Position numbers and translations under genes: made by a program
Notes under the pieces: model-generated
What the model saw: only the letters and a program-made list of their open reading frames with translations
The model's database searches: none
Told to the model about the DNA's origin: nothing
Source of the DNA: Cryobacterium roopkundense
GTDB taxonomy: Bacteria > Actinomycetota > Actinomycetes > Actinomycetales > Microbacteriaceae
Direction of reading: 5' to 3'
Assembly (NCBI RefSeq): GCF_014200405.1
Contig: NZ_JACHBQ010000001.1
Location: 3,410,001-3,474,000, forward strand
Length of the DNA: 64,000 bases
Shown: positions 25,984 to 33,711 of the stretch, one piece after another
Layout of the letters: each line of letters opens with the position of its first letter
Numbering within the stretch: the first letter of the stretch is position 1

Positions 25984-27465
25984 ATGTTCATCACTTACCT
26001 GCGGCGGGAGCTTGCCGGACGTCGCAAACAGACCGCAATTGTGGCCAGCGGCATGGCCCTGGCGATCGCCCTGGTCATCATCGTGAACTCGGTCTCGAGC
26101 GGAGTTCAGGTTGCTCAGGCATCCGTTCTGCACACTGTCTACGGCGTGGGCACCGACATCACCGTGAGCCAGGAAGCGGCGGCACCAGTAGACGGCGAGG
26201 CACCGACCGGCGGGCCCCAACGCTTCGATTTCGGCCAAGACGATGGAACGACGACCGACGGCACCACCTCGGTGAGCCAGTCCAGGCTCGAGGCCGAACG
26301 AGGCACCGTCACCTTCGACGCAGCGGCGCTCGAGACCGTCAGCGAAGTCGACAACGTGTCGGCCGCGGCCGCCACCCTGTCGCTGAGCAACACCAGTTTT
26401 GACGGTGCGCTCCCTGACATGGCTTCGACCGGCACTGCCGGCACGGCTCCCGGGGCTGGCGTCGCTCCCCCGTCCGGCGGGCCCGATGGCGCAGGTGGAA
26501 GCGCTTTCAGCGTCGACTCCTTCTCCGTGCTCGGCCTCGACCCGGCCGATGACGCGGTCGGTCCGCTTTCGGCCGTCAGCCTCACCGACGGTCGATCGAT
26601 GGCCACGACGGATGCCGGCACCACCGTGGCCGTGCTCGATTCCGGATACGCCACCACCGCCGACCTGGCCGTGGGCGGAACCGTCTCGATAGCCAGCACG
26701 GACTTCGAGATCGTCGGACTCGTCACAGCCGCGACCGCGGATGCCGCCACCGCCGCACACGTGTATATCCCGCTCGACGTGGCGCAGAGCCTCTCCGGCC
26801 TCACCGGGCAGCTCTCCGACATCTACGTGCAGGCCGCGTCGTCGACCGACATCGCGCAGGTGCAGGCCGACGTGGAGGCGGCCTTGCCCGACGCCACAGT
26901 GAAGACGCAGGCCGACCTGGCCTCGAGCGTGTCCGGATCGCTCTCGAGCGCCGGCGACCTCGTGAAGGACCTCGGCCTCTGGCTCTCCCTGCTCGTGCTC
27001 GGTGCCGCTTTCCTGATCGCCATCCTCTTCACGATCTCGGGCGTCACCCGCCGCACCCGCGAATTCGGCACCCTTAAGGCGATCGGCTGGTCGAACGGCA
27101 GGATCGTGCGCCAGGTGGCCGGCGAATCGCTCGTGCAGGGTCTGATCGGCGGGGCCGCGGGCATCGCGATCGGCCTGCTCGGCATCCTTGTGATCAACCT
27201 CGTCGCCCCCACCCTCACTGCCGGCGCTGTCGTGACGGAGGCCGCAGGCCCCGGAGGCGGTTTCGGCGGCCCGGGCGGCGGAGGGTTCGGCCAAGCCGCA
27301 ACGGCCGCAGCAACGAGCGACATCGCCCTCACCGCCCCTGTCACGGCCTCGGTCATCCTGATCGCCGTCGGCCTCTCGGTACTCGGCGGCCTGCTCGCCG
27401 GCGTCATCGGCGGATGGCGCGCCTCGCGTCTGCGCCCCGCCGAAGCACTCCGCAGCATCGCCTGA
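25984..27465 (+). CDS. MacB/FtsX-type ABC transporter permease
   Basis: 493-aa permease from ATG 25984 (GGAGACAC upstream). TM1 (about 18-36) is followed by a large extracytoplasmic MacB periplasmic-core-like domain to about residue 330, then three C-terminal helices of the FtsX fold with RRTREFGTLKAIGW and the ending WRASRLRPAEALRSIA. An unusual Gly-rich segment GGGFGGPGGGGFG lies between the second and third C-terminal helices. It partners with the ATPase encoded 24 bp downstream. It probably acts in efflux or envelope-stress response, driven by the adjacent two-component system (inference). Confidence 0.9.
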   Translation: MFITYLRRELAGRRKQTAIVASGMALAIALVIIVNSVSSGVQVAQASVLHTVYGVGTDITVSQEAAAPVDGEAPTGGPQRFDFGQDDGTTTDGTTSVSQSRLEAERGTVTFDAAALETVSEVDNVSAAAATLSLSNTSFDGALPDMASTGTAGTAPGAGVAPPSGGPDGAGGSAFSVDSFSVLGLDPADDAVGPLSAVSLTDGRSMATTDAGTTVAVLDSGYATTADLAVGGTVSIASTDFEIVGLVTAATADAATAAHVYIPLDVAQSLSGLTGQLSDIYVQAASSTDIAQVQADVEAALPDATVKTQADLASSVSGSLSSAGDLVKDLGLWLSLLVLGAAFLIAILFTISGVTRRTREFGTLKAIGWSNGRIVRQVAGESLVQGLIGGAAGIAIGLLGILVINLVAPTLTAGAVVTEAAGPGGGFGGPGGGGFGQAATAAATSDIALTAPVTASVILIAVGLSVLGGLLAGVIGGWRASRLRPAEALRSIA

Positions 27466-27489
27466 TCCCACCGCACTCAAGGAGAAACC

Positions 27490-28161
27490 ATGTATGAACT
27501 GACGAACGTGACCAAGAAGTACGACCAGGGAAAGCGCAGCGTCACCGCGCTCAACGACGTCACCCTCGCCATCCCCGACGGCCAGATGGTGGCGATCCAG
27601 GGCCCGACCGGCGGGGGCAAGTCCACCCTGCTGCAGATGCTCGGCGCCCTCGACCGCCCCACCCGTGGCACGGTGACACTCGGCAGCTCCAATCTCTCTC
27701 GCCTCGGTGACGGGCCACTCGGCACGATCCGCGCGACAGAAATCGGGTTCGTGTTCCAGGGCTTCAATCTGATTCCCACGCTCACCGCCCAAGAGAATGT
27801 GGAGACCGCGCTCGCCCCGCTCGGGCTTCCGTCCGCGCAGCGCAAGGAGCGCGCGGTCGCGGCACTGGCCTCGGTTGGTCTCGGCGAACGCCTCACACAC
27901 CTGCCGGCCGAACTTTCCGGTGGGCAGCAGCAGCGCGTGGCGATCGCCCGAGCGATCGTGAAGGAACCGGCCGTGCTGCTCGCCGACGAGCCCACCGGAA
28001 ACCTGGATGAGGATACCCGGGATGAGATCATGGATCTGCTCGAAGGTCTGTGGCGCGACCGCGGGTTGACGCTTATCGTGGTGACGCACGACACTGCCGT
28101 CGCCAACCGCGCCCAGCGTCGGCTGCACATCGCGAAGGGAATCCTCAGCGAGGTCGCGTAG
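27490..28161 (+). CDS. MacB/LolD-type ABC transporter ATPase
   Basis: 223-aa ATPase with AGGAGAAACC before the ATG. Motifs are complete: Walker A GPTGGGKST, Q-loop VFQGFNL, signature LSGGQQQRVAIARAI, Walker B VLLADEPTGNLD and the H-loop in VVTHD. It energises the FtsX-like permease encoded upstream. After its stop, a 130-bp gap carries tandem GC-rich repeats before the convergent lipoprotein gene. Confidence 0.93.
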   Translation: MYELTNVTKKYDQGKRSVTALNDVTLAIPDGQMVAIQGPTGGGKSTLLQMLGALDRPTRGTVTLGSSNLSRLGDGPLGTIRATEIGFVFQGFNLIPTLTAQENVETALAPLGLPSAQRKERAVAALASVGLGERLTHLPAELSGGQQQRVAIARAIVKEPAVLLADEPTGNLDEDTRDEIMDLLEGLWRDRGLTLIVVTHDTAVANRAQRRLHIAKGILSEVA

Positions 28162-28218
28162 CCCCTCGGGCCCGAACGCATGGTGAGCCGCGCTCGGACC
28201 CGAGGAACGGCCTGCGAA

Positions 28219-28278
28219 GTCTCGATCGCTCCTTCGTCGCGCCTCGACCAGCGAGATTCGTCGCGCCTCGACCAGCGA
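28219..28278. repeat. Dispersed GC-rich repeat with tandem 22-bp units
   Basis: A 22-bp unit containing CGCGCCTCGACCAGCGA is repeated at 28233-28254 and 28257-28278 with a 24-bp period. The segment 28219-28249 is the exact reverse complement of 31 bases inside 51826-51857. Repeats of this type (GGTCGAGGCGCGA...) are common between genes in Microbacteriaceae; their role is unknown. It lies between convergent genes. Confidence 0.8.
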
Positions 28279-28291
28279 AGTGTTCCGTACG

Positions 28292-29397
28292 TTACAACGC
28301 GGCGAGGGTCGCGAGCAGCTCCGGCGGCAACACGAGTGCCTCGAAATCGGGCGTGTACAGGCGGCCGCAGCCGTCAAGTTCCACGCTGATCGGTGCGTCG
28401 ATGCGTGTGTTGTAGCGCTCGGGCCAGACCACGGCGAAGCGGGTAACCTCGACCTCGCAGGGCGGCGCGAGCGCCGAGACAGCGGATGCCGCGGCTCCGA
28501 CCCGCGTGATGACATCCGGAGTAAGCACCGCTGCACCGGAAAAGTCGAAGGACTGCGTGCTGATCAGTCCCTCGAGCTCCGGGAGTTCAACCGAATCGAC
28601 GTCGTCACTCGGCGGAGCTTCAGTGTAGAGGCAGACATCTGCCGCGTCTGCTCCCGCCCAGGACGGCGCCGGAGCCGGGCGCACCGGTTGCACAGCACTC
28701 GGCCCCGACGTGGACCCAGATTGGGCTGGCATAGTCTGCACCGCCATGTTCTTCTGCATGAGCGCGCGTTCGGCGGGCGGGCCTGCTGTCATGGTGCAGC
28801 CCCCGTCAAGGGCAGCCCGCGATTCCACGAGTCGCACCGGCAAGGTGGTCGTTTCTGTGAGGTCGAGGCGCGTGAGCGCGACGGCGACGGCCGGCTTGGT
28901 CTTGAGGCAGGCGTCTCGGGGCCAGGCCACCCGAACGGCCTCGCCGGCGGCGTTCTGCAGCCAGAGCTCCGGCACGATCTGGGCGTCGGCGGTGCACGCC
29001 TGGGTGAAACCGAACCTGTCGTCCGGCGCAGCGAGGGCGTGTACGAGGGGCCGAAGTCGCCCTCGAGCTGGTCTACCTTCACGGCCGACCACCGGCCCTC
29101 GTGATCTTCGAACGAGGCCATAAAGCTGCACAGATAGGCTTTCGTGGGAACGAAACCATGCGGCACACGGCCGGGGGCTGGCGCGTCGGGGTGACTCGGG
29201 GCATCCGTTGGCCGGGCCGTGTCTGGCAGCACCCACCCGCCGAGGTTGGGCGCCTGGCAGTCCACTCCGTCGACTATCGTCGCCACCGGCGCCTCACTCT
29301 CGGGCGCGAACCCCGGCACACCCGCGCAGCCGCTCGTGCCGACGATGAGCGCCACGACGACCGCGACACCGGCAGAAAACGTACCACTGCGCTCCAT
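28292..29397 (-). pseudogene. Frameshifted secreted lipoprotein, unknown function
   Basis: The first part (from ATG 29395-29397) starts with a lipoprotein-like signal ending GTSGC and runs ...VDQLEGDFGP. The second part continues in another frame as LVHALAAPDDRFGFTQACT to the end at 28292. Adding one C to the CCCC run near 29047-29050 joins them into a 368-residue protein. No known domain was recognised; several Cys residues suggest disulphides outside the cell. It is either a recent pseudogene or a homopolymer error. It is divergent from the YqaJ-type gene, with 219 bp between. Confidence 0.75.
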
Positions 29398-29616
29398 GAC
29401 AGACCCCCGGCTGTTGTTCAGCCGACGCTACCCCACACATGTCACATCGACATAACGACATAACGATGGTGTCATCTCCCGCACAGCGGTCGCTTTTCAC
29501 GGGTTGTCCCCAGATTTACCTCGCGCTGGTCGTAGACGCGCCGGGGACGGCGTCTCGTGGAGCCGAGTAGCCGCGTGGTGCGCGGGGCCCCGGCGCCGCG
29601 AGAGTGACATAGTTAA

Positions 29617-30276
29617 GTGGTGACTGATTCCGTGTTCTCCCTCTTTGAGCTGGAGCAACCCGTCACCCTCGTCGCTGCCCCGCTGGCCCACACCCGGCGC
29701 ATCGTCGCCAATTCCGATGACCGCGTTGGGTGGTTGCGCGCCCGAGCGCGGGGAATCACGGCAACGGATGTCGCCAAGCTCGCCACTCCCAAGTCCGTGC
29801 AGAACGCGGCGTTCGAGAAGCTGAACGGTAGTAGTTTCAGCGGCAACACCTATACAGACCACGGCCGGGCACGTGAACCCGAGATCGCTACCTGGGTACT
29901 CGACAACTACGGCATCGAGCCGAGCAACAACCTCTTTCACGCGGCAGACCAGCCTCGCCACCTCGCGACCCCCGATGGCGTGGGCCGCTGCGAGAACGGG
30001 GTTCTCGAACTCGCTGAGATCAAGACCACGAGCAAGCCTTGGCGCAGCATCCCGCGTTCCTACCTCCGCCAGGTGTGGTGGCAGCAGTACGTGCTGGGTG
30101 CCGACCGCACTCTGCTCGTGTGGGAGCAGCATGTCGACTTCGTTCCGGTGAATCCCGTGCCGGAGTTTCGTTGGATCGAGCGTGACGAAGACCAGATCGC
30201 CATTCTGATCGGCTTCGCGAACGACCTGATCGGCATTCTCGAGCGCGACTACCTCGACCGGCACCCCGCTCCCTGA
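29617..30276 (+). CDS. YqaJ-type viral-recombinase-family nuclease
   Basis: 219-aa protein of the YqaJ/lambda-exonuclease-like PD-(D/E)XK group. Likely active-site elements are GRAREPEIATW, the Asp in LATPDGV and the ELAEIKTT (ExK) motif, followed by SYLRQVWWQQYVLGAD. The N-terminus contains ARARGITATDVAKLA, typical of the family. The start is GTG 29617 or the next codon, GTG 29620; no ribosome site is visible, so a leaderless message is possible. No phage genes surround it. It probably acts in DNA processing or repair as a chromosomal family member, not as part of a prophage. Confidence 0.8.
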   Translation: MVTDSVFSLFELEQPVTLVAAPLAHTRRIVANSDDRVGWLRARARGITATDVAKLATPKSVQNAAFEKLNGSSFSGNTYTDHGRAREPEIATWVLDNYGIEPSNNLFHAADQPRHLATPDGVGRCENGVLELAEIKTTSKPWRSIPRSYLRQVWWQQYVLGADRTLLVWEQHVDFVPVNPVPEFRWIERDEDQIAILIGFANDLIGILERDYLDRHPAP

Positions 30277-30313
30277 CTCCTCGGGCAACGCGCCGGCGCG
30301 GCAGACTGTAGTC

Positions 30314-31288
30314 ATGACCGACCTGCCGAAGTACATGCGCGCCCTCGTGATCGACCGACCCGGCGCCGCCGACGAGCTTCACCTCGCCGACGTGCCGCTG
30401 CCCGTCCCCGTGCTCGACGAGTTGCTGGTGCGCGTTGTCGCCGCGGGCGTCAACCCGATAGATGCAAAGACTCGCGCCGGCGGCGGCGTCTCGGCCGCCA
30501 TCACGGGGTATCCGGTTATTCTCGGCAACGATTTCAGCGGCGTCGTTGTGCGCGCGCCCTACGCGGCCTTCCCCCTGCAACCCGGCGACGCGGTCTATGG
30601 CATGGCCCGGGTCCCGCGCACGGGCGGCACCTACGCCGAGTATGTGGCGGTTTCGGCCCTGAGCGTGGCCCGCAAACCGGCCCGTCTCAGCCACACGGAG
30701 GCCGCGGCCTTGCCCGTGGCTGCCCTCACCGCCTGGGGCATGGTCGTGGATATGGCCGAGGCCGCCCCAGGCCAGCGGATGCTCATTCACGCCGGCAGCG
30801 GCGGCGTCGGCCACCTCGCGGTTCAGTTCGCCGCATCGTTGGGGGTTCATGTGACGGCAACCGGATCCACGGGCAGTCTCGAATTTCTGCGTGAACTCGG
30901 AGCCGCCGAGGTGATCGACTACTCGACCACCCGCTTCGAAGACGTGGTGCACGACCTCGACGCCGTAATCGACCTGATCGGCAATGTGCACGACGCTACC
31001 GGGTCCAGGTCGATGGGCGTGCTGCGTGCCGGCGGAATTCTCGTGAATGCCCCCACCGGGAGCTGGCCCACCATGCAGGCGGATGCCGCGGCAGCCGGCA
31101 TCCGCTCAACGGGCTACAAGGTTTCGGCCGACGCCCGCGCCCTCGACCGCATCAGCGCGCTGATGGATTCCGGGGCAGTGCGCGTGCACATCGACACCGT
31201 GTTCGACCTGACGGACGGGGCAGCCGCACACCGGGCCGTCGAGGGCGGGCATACCCGCGGCAAGGTGGTCCTGCGCGTCAGCGACTAG
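30314..31288 (+). CDS. NADP-dependent quinone oxidoreductase-like protein (MDR family)
   Basis: 324 aa, zinc-independent medium-chain dehydrogenase/reductase. The GroES-like N-domain has VVAAGVNPIDAKTRAGG and LGNDFSGVV; the Rossmann domain has AGSGGVGHLAVQFAASLG for NADP(H); the C-terminus is GGHTRGKVVLRV. It would reduce quinones or activated enones. It starts 37 bp after the YqaJ-type gene; co-transcription is possible but no functional link is evident. Confidence 0.9.
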   Translation: MTDLPKYMRALVIDRPGAADELHLADVPLPVPVLDELLVRVVAAGVNPIDAKTRAGGGVSAAITGYPVILGNDFSGVVVRAPYAAFPLQPGDAVYGMARVPRTGGTYAEYVAVSALSVARKPARLSHTEAAALPVAALTAWGMVVDMAEAAPGQRMLIHAGSGGVGHLAVQFAASLGVHVTATGSTGSLEFLRELGAAEVIDYSTTRFEDVVHDLDAVIDLIGNVHDATGSRSMGVLRAGGILVNAPTGSWPTMQADAAAAGIRSTGYKVSADARALDRISALMDSGAVRVHIDTVFDLTDGAAAHRAVEGGHTRGKVVLRVSD

Positions 31289-31303
31289 GCGTGGCCGCCC
31301 GTG

Positions 31304-31909
31304 TCACGGCTGCGCGCCGCGGCGTTTCTTCACCGCGGCGAGCGCGCCGGAGGCGACCATGTATCCGGCGTAGGAGAAAAGCAGCACGGCACCGACCGGA
31401 ATGATCCACGCCCGGTTCTCACCGTTCACCGCGCTGTTCACAAAACCGATGAAGGGTACGGAGTACCAGAGGCGGCCCTGGATCTGTTCAGCCAGCACCT
31501 CTTCAAGGTCGGGCTCGCTGTTGTTGTCGCCCTGGAGCACGAAGGTTAGATCCCCCGCCGAGGATGAGTTGATCGCCATGATGCGGTGCGTGATGACGCC
31601 AGGCTTGCCGGACTGCATTTGATAGGTGATCACGTCTCCGAGGCGGAGGTCGCTCGGATCGACGGGCCGCACGATGATCAGCGTACCTGGGGGGAAGCCC
31701 GGCTCCATCGAGCTCGTCAGCACCGTCAGCGGAATCGATCCGGTGGCTTTGGGCACCACGATCAGCATCACGGCGAGCGCGATCACGAGCAGCAGCACCG
31801 CGGCGCTGAGCACGAGGCCGAGGTAATGCCACAGACTCTTCTCGGCCGCCACAGCAGGTGCAGGCGTCACCGCCGTCGGTTCCGACCCCCCGGCATCTGC
31901 CTCTGTCAT
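31304..31909 (-). CDS. sipW: SipW-type signal peptidase I (1)
   Basis: 201-aa membrane peptidase of the ER/archaeal-like SipW class. A hydrophilic N-terminus is followed by TM1 (about 28-52), the nucleophile Ser in LTSSMEP, and a conserved His in GVITHRI in place of the Lys of classical enzymes. A C-terminal TM and a basic tail VKKRRGAQP follow. Such enzymes cleave TasA/camelysin-like precursors. It is the last gene of the surface-protein cluster; its ATG overlaps the stop of the LAXTG protein gene upstream (ATGA). Confidence 0.92.
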   Translation of the reverse strand: MTEADAGGSEPTAVTPAPAVAAEKSLWHYLGLVLSAAVLLLVIALAVMLIVVPKATGSIPLTVLTSSMEPGFPPGTLIIVRPVDPSDLRLGDVITYQMQSGKPGVITHRIMAINSSSAGDLTFVLQGDNNSEPDLEEVLAEQIQGRLWYSVPFIGFVNSAVNGENRAWIIPVGAVLLFSYAGYMVASGALAAVKKRRGAQP

Positions 31910-32577
31910 CGTGCCTCCCCCGATCGCTGACGTCGTGCCGCGACCAACCTACCGCCGATGCCGAGCAAGAGGCCGGCCACGGCGAACAGGGCCATCGGCG
32001 CGCCCACCCCCGTAGTGGCGAGTGTACTCACACTCCCCGTGGTCGAGGAGATGAGCAGGCCCTCGTCGGTGCACGCCACCTTGCGAAAGCTCCCCGCGTC
32101 GGCGTCGCGCATGGAGACCATGAGTCCGAGGTCGGCACTTTCGCTCTGACCGGTGGTCCCCGGCATGTCGTCCAGGGTAAAGGCCACGCTCAGGGTGACG
32201 ATGGCCCCAGGCGCCACGATCTGCGCGGGCAGCAAAATTTCGCACTCCTGCACGGAACGCAACGTGGACGCCCGGCTACCCGCGACTCCCCGCCCGGAAG
32301 TCGAGACCGTGACTGCGTCGGCGAAGACATCCGACGAAAAGGCAACTCCTCGAGCGCTCACCCGCAGCTGTGCGGGTGTGTTGCTCGGATTCTTGATCCA
32401 CAGGCTCGAGCGCACGGTTCCACCGGGCACGAGCAGCCCGACGTCATCGAAAATCCCGCCGTGCAGTGCCGTGTCGAAATGCTCGTCATCCGAGCTCACG
32501 AGCACATCCACCGGCGCGGCCCCGGCGGGCATCGCGCCACCGATGACAACGGATGCCGCGGCGGCGACCGCGAGCAC
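31906..32577 (-). CDS. LAXTG surface protein, paralogue A (N-terminus probably frameshifted)
   Basis: About 223 aa from a GTG at 32575-32577. It aligns along its length with the protein at 32980-33711 (VDVLVSSDDEHFD..., PGGTVRSSLWIKNPSNTPAQLRVSARGVA, VSMRDADAGSF). The C-terminus has LATTG, a hydrophobic helix and a basic tail, a class E (LAXTG) sortase signal. The GTG start lacks a ribosome site and basic n-region. An out-of-frame ATG at 32615 would begin MPEALARRGG, matching the paralogue's MTALGARRGV; one missing base in the G/C run near 32585-32597 would join them. Co-translated with the SipW peptidase. Confidence 0.75.
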   Translation of the reverse strand: MLAVAAAASVVIGGAMPAGAAPVDVLVSSDDEHFDTALHGGIFDDVGLLVPGGTVRSSLWIKNPSNTPAQLRVSARGVAFSSDVFADAVTVSTSGRGVAGSRASTLRSVQECEILLPAQIVAPGAIVTLSVAFTLDDMPGTTGQSESADLGLMVSMRDADAGSFRKVACTDEGLLISSTTGSVSTLATTGVGAPMALFAVAGLLLGIGGRLVAARRQRSGEAR

Positions 32578-32770
32578 AGCGCCGCCCCGCCCCGCCGCGC
32601 GAGAGCTTCGGGCATCGTTACCGCACCTTCGTCAGGAAGAAGAGCCTTTCGGGGCACAGGCGTGCCGAAGCTGACCGCGAACGGTCATGATTTTTTCTGC
32701 GCTGCGAGATCAGCGTGAACGGCGCATGCGCGCTTGGCTCTCCTGCTGACGTCTTTCCCGACACCTGCCG

Positions 32771-32822
32771 AAAAAAAATGCGCTGGAATCGTTCCGCCTT
32801 CGGGCGGTTCCGGCTCCAGCGC
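32771..32822 (-). terminator. Intrinsic terminator or attenuator in surface-protein leader
   Basis: On the minus strand GCGCTGGA pairs with TCCAGCGC, enclosing an internal loop and an inner CCGCC/GGCGG stem with a CGAA loop. This is followed by ATTTTTTTT. It is a strong intrinsic terminator located between the conserved element and the downstream gene, so it may attenuate that transcript rather than end the previous operon. Confidence 0.75.
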
Positions 32823-32843
32823 CATCGCCTGTTAGAACTATAT

Positions 32844-32907
32844 GGACGACAGACAGAACTGTCTATCCGCACATTGTCCCCAATTAAAGGGTAGAAATTG
32901 CGTCTAG
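32844..32907 (-). promoter_or_regulatory. Conserved surface-locus element, copy 1
   Basis: On the minus strand this reads CTAGAC, then AATTTCTACCC, GGGG, TGCGGATAGAC and TTCTGTCTGTC. The same blocks in the same order recur at 36196-36260, with 20 bases between TTTCTAC and GCGGATAGAC in both copies. It contains the palindrome AGACAGTTCTGTCT. It is either a shared promoter/operator or a structured leader RNA controlling surface-protein expression. Confidence 0.65.
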
Positions 32908-32979
32908 CTATGGACTTATGGCCCTAGTAGAGGGGAAAACCTCCCGTATGCTGTGTCATTCCCGTTGTGGGCACGTGAA

Positions 32980-33711
32980 TCAGTTGGAGGGTCGCCGGCC
33001 GCGAATCCGTCCCACCAGTGCCAGCGCGGCCGCACCCGTCGCCACGAGAAATCCTCCCGCGAGGAGCAGCCGTCCCACACCGGCCGTCCCCGTTGCGGCC
33101 AAACGCTCGAATTCCCCGGCTGTCGATGCGAGCAGGGTCCCCGTGTCCGAGCACGCCGAGGGAGCAAACGGCCCGGCCTCGGCGTCGCGCATGGCCACGA
33201 GAAGGTTCAGGCTCGCAGTGTCGCCCTGGCCGACTGTTCCCGTGAGGTCGTGCAGCTCGAAGGTGACGCTGACCTTCGCCACCGCGCCGGCGGCAATCGG
33301 GCGTGAGGGCACCAGCACGTCACACTCCGCCACGGAGCCCAGGGCACGAGTGCCGTTCTCCGCGTCGGGCGCGCTGCCGACTGTCGAGTGTGAGGCAGAC
33401 AGCTGAAGCGCCCGAGCAAACGCGTCGGAGGAGTGCGCCACGTCTCGGGCGCTCATCCGCAGCTGGGCCGCCGAGTCCGTGGCATTCTTTATCCACACAC
33501 TGGCCGTAACCGACCCGCCCGGTATCAGCGGACCGAGGCTGTCGAAGAGCCCGGCATCCAGACTCGGCGCAAACGTCACTCCGTCGGCACTTACCAGAAT
33601 GTCGGCCGAACCCGCGGCGGCGGCGGGAGATCCTCCGCAGGCAACGGATGCCGCCAACACTGTGCCCACAATCGCTGCGCCGACCCCCCTGCGGGCACCC
33701 AACGCGGTCAT
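32980..33711 (-). CDS. LAXTG surface protein, paralogue B
   Basis: 243-aa secreted protein. A basic N-terminus (MTALGARRGVG) and signal peptide precede a beta-rich domain (ADILVSADGVTFAPSLDAG, ASVWIKNATDSAAQLRMSAR, LLVAMRDAEAG). It ends with LAATG, a hydrophobic helix and RIRGRRPSN, a class E (LAXTG) cell-wall sorting signal. It is a paralogue of the protein at 31906-32577. The ATG overlaps the stop of the Fn3 protein gene (ATGA). No sortase gene is in the window. Probably a wall-anchored partner or base for the SipW-dependent fibre-like proteins (inference). Confidence 0.8.
   Translation of the reverse strand: MTALGARRGVGAAIVGTVLAASVACGGSPAAAAGSADILVSADGVTFAPSLDAGLFDSLGPLIPGGSVTASVWIKNATDSAAQLRMSARDVAHSSDAFARALQLSASHSTVGSAPDAENGTRALGSVAECDVLVPSRPIAAGAVAKVSVTFELHDLTGTVGQGDTASLNLLVAMRDAEAGPFAPSACSDTGTLLASTAGEFERLAATGTAGVGRLLLAGGFLVATGAAALALVGRIRGRRPSN

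Larger units (their letters stand above)
32616..32979 (-). promoter_or_regulatory. Gene-free regulatory region before LAXTG-sipW unit
   Basis: 364 bp between two surface-protein genes. In minus-strand order it holds the conserved element 32907-32844, then a T-tailed hairpin 32822-32771, then about 150 bp of leader before the LAXTG gene. No coding potential was seen. The order element, then terminator, then gene is what a controlled leader (attenuator) would show; a simple promoter followed by an unrelated hairpin is the alternative. Confidence 0.6.

Noticed and set aside
25930..28536. Open frame of 868 codons on the minus strand opposite the ABC permease and ATPase genes
   Set aside because: Its product is low-complexity and rich in Arg/Gly/Glu/His. 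It is a shadow of the two well-supported plus-strand genes in GC-rich DNA.
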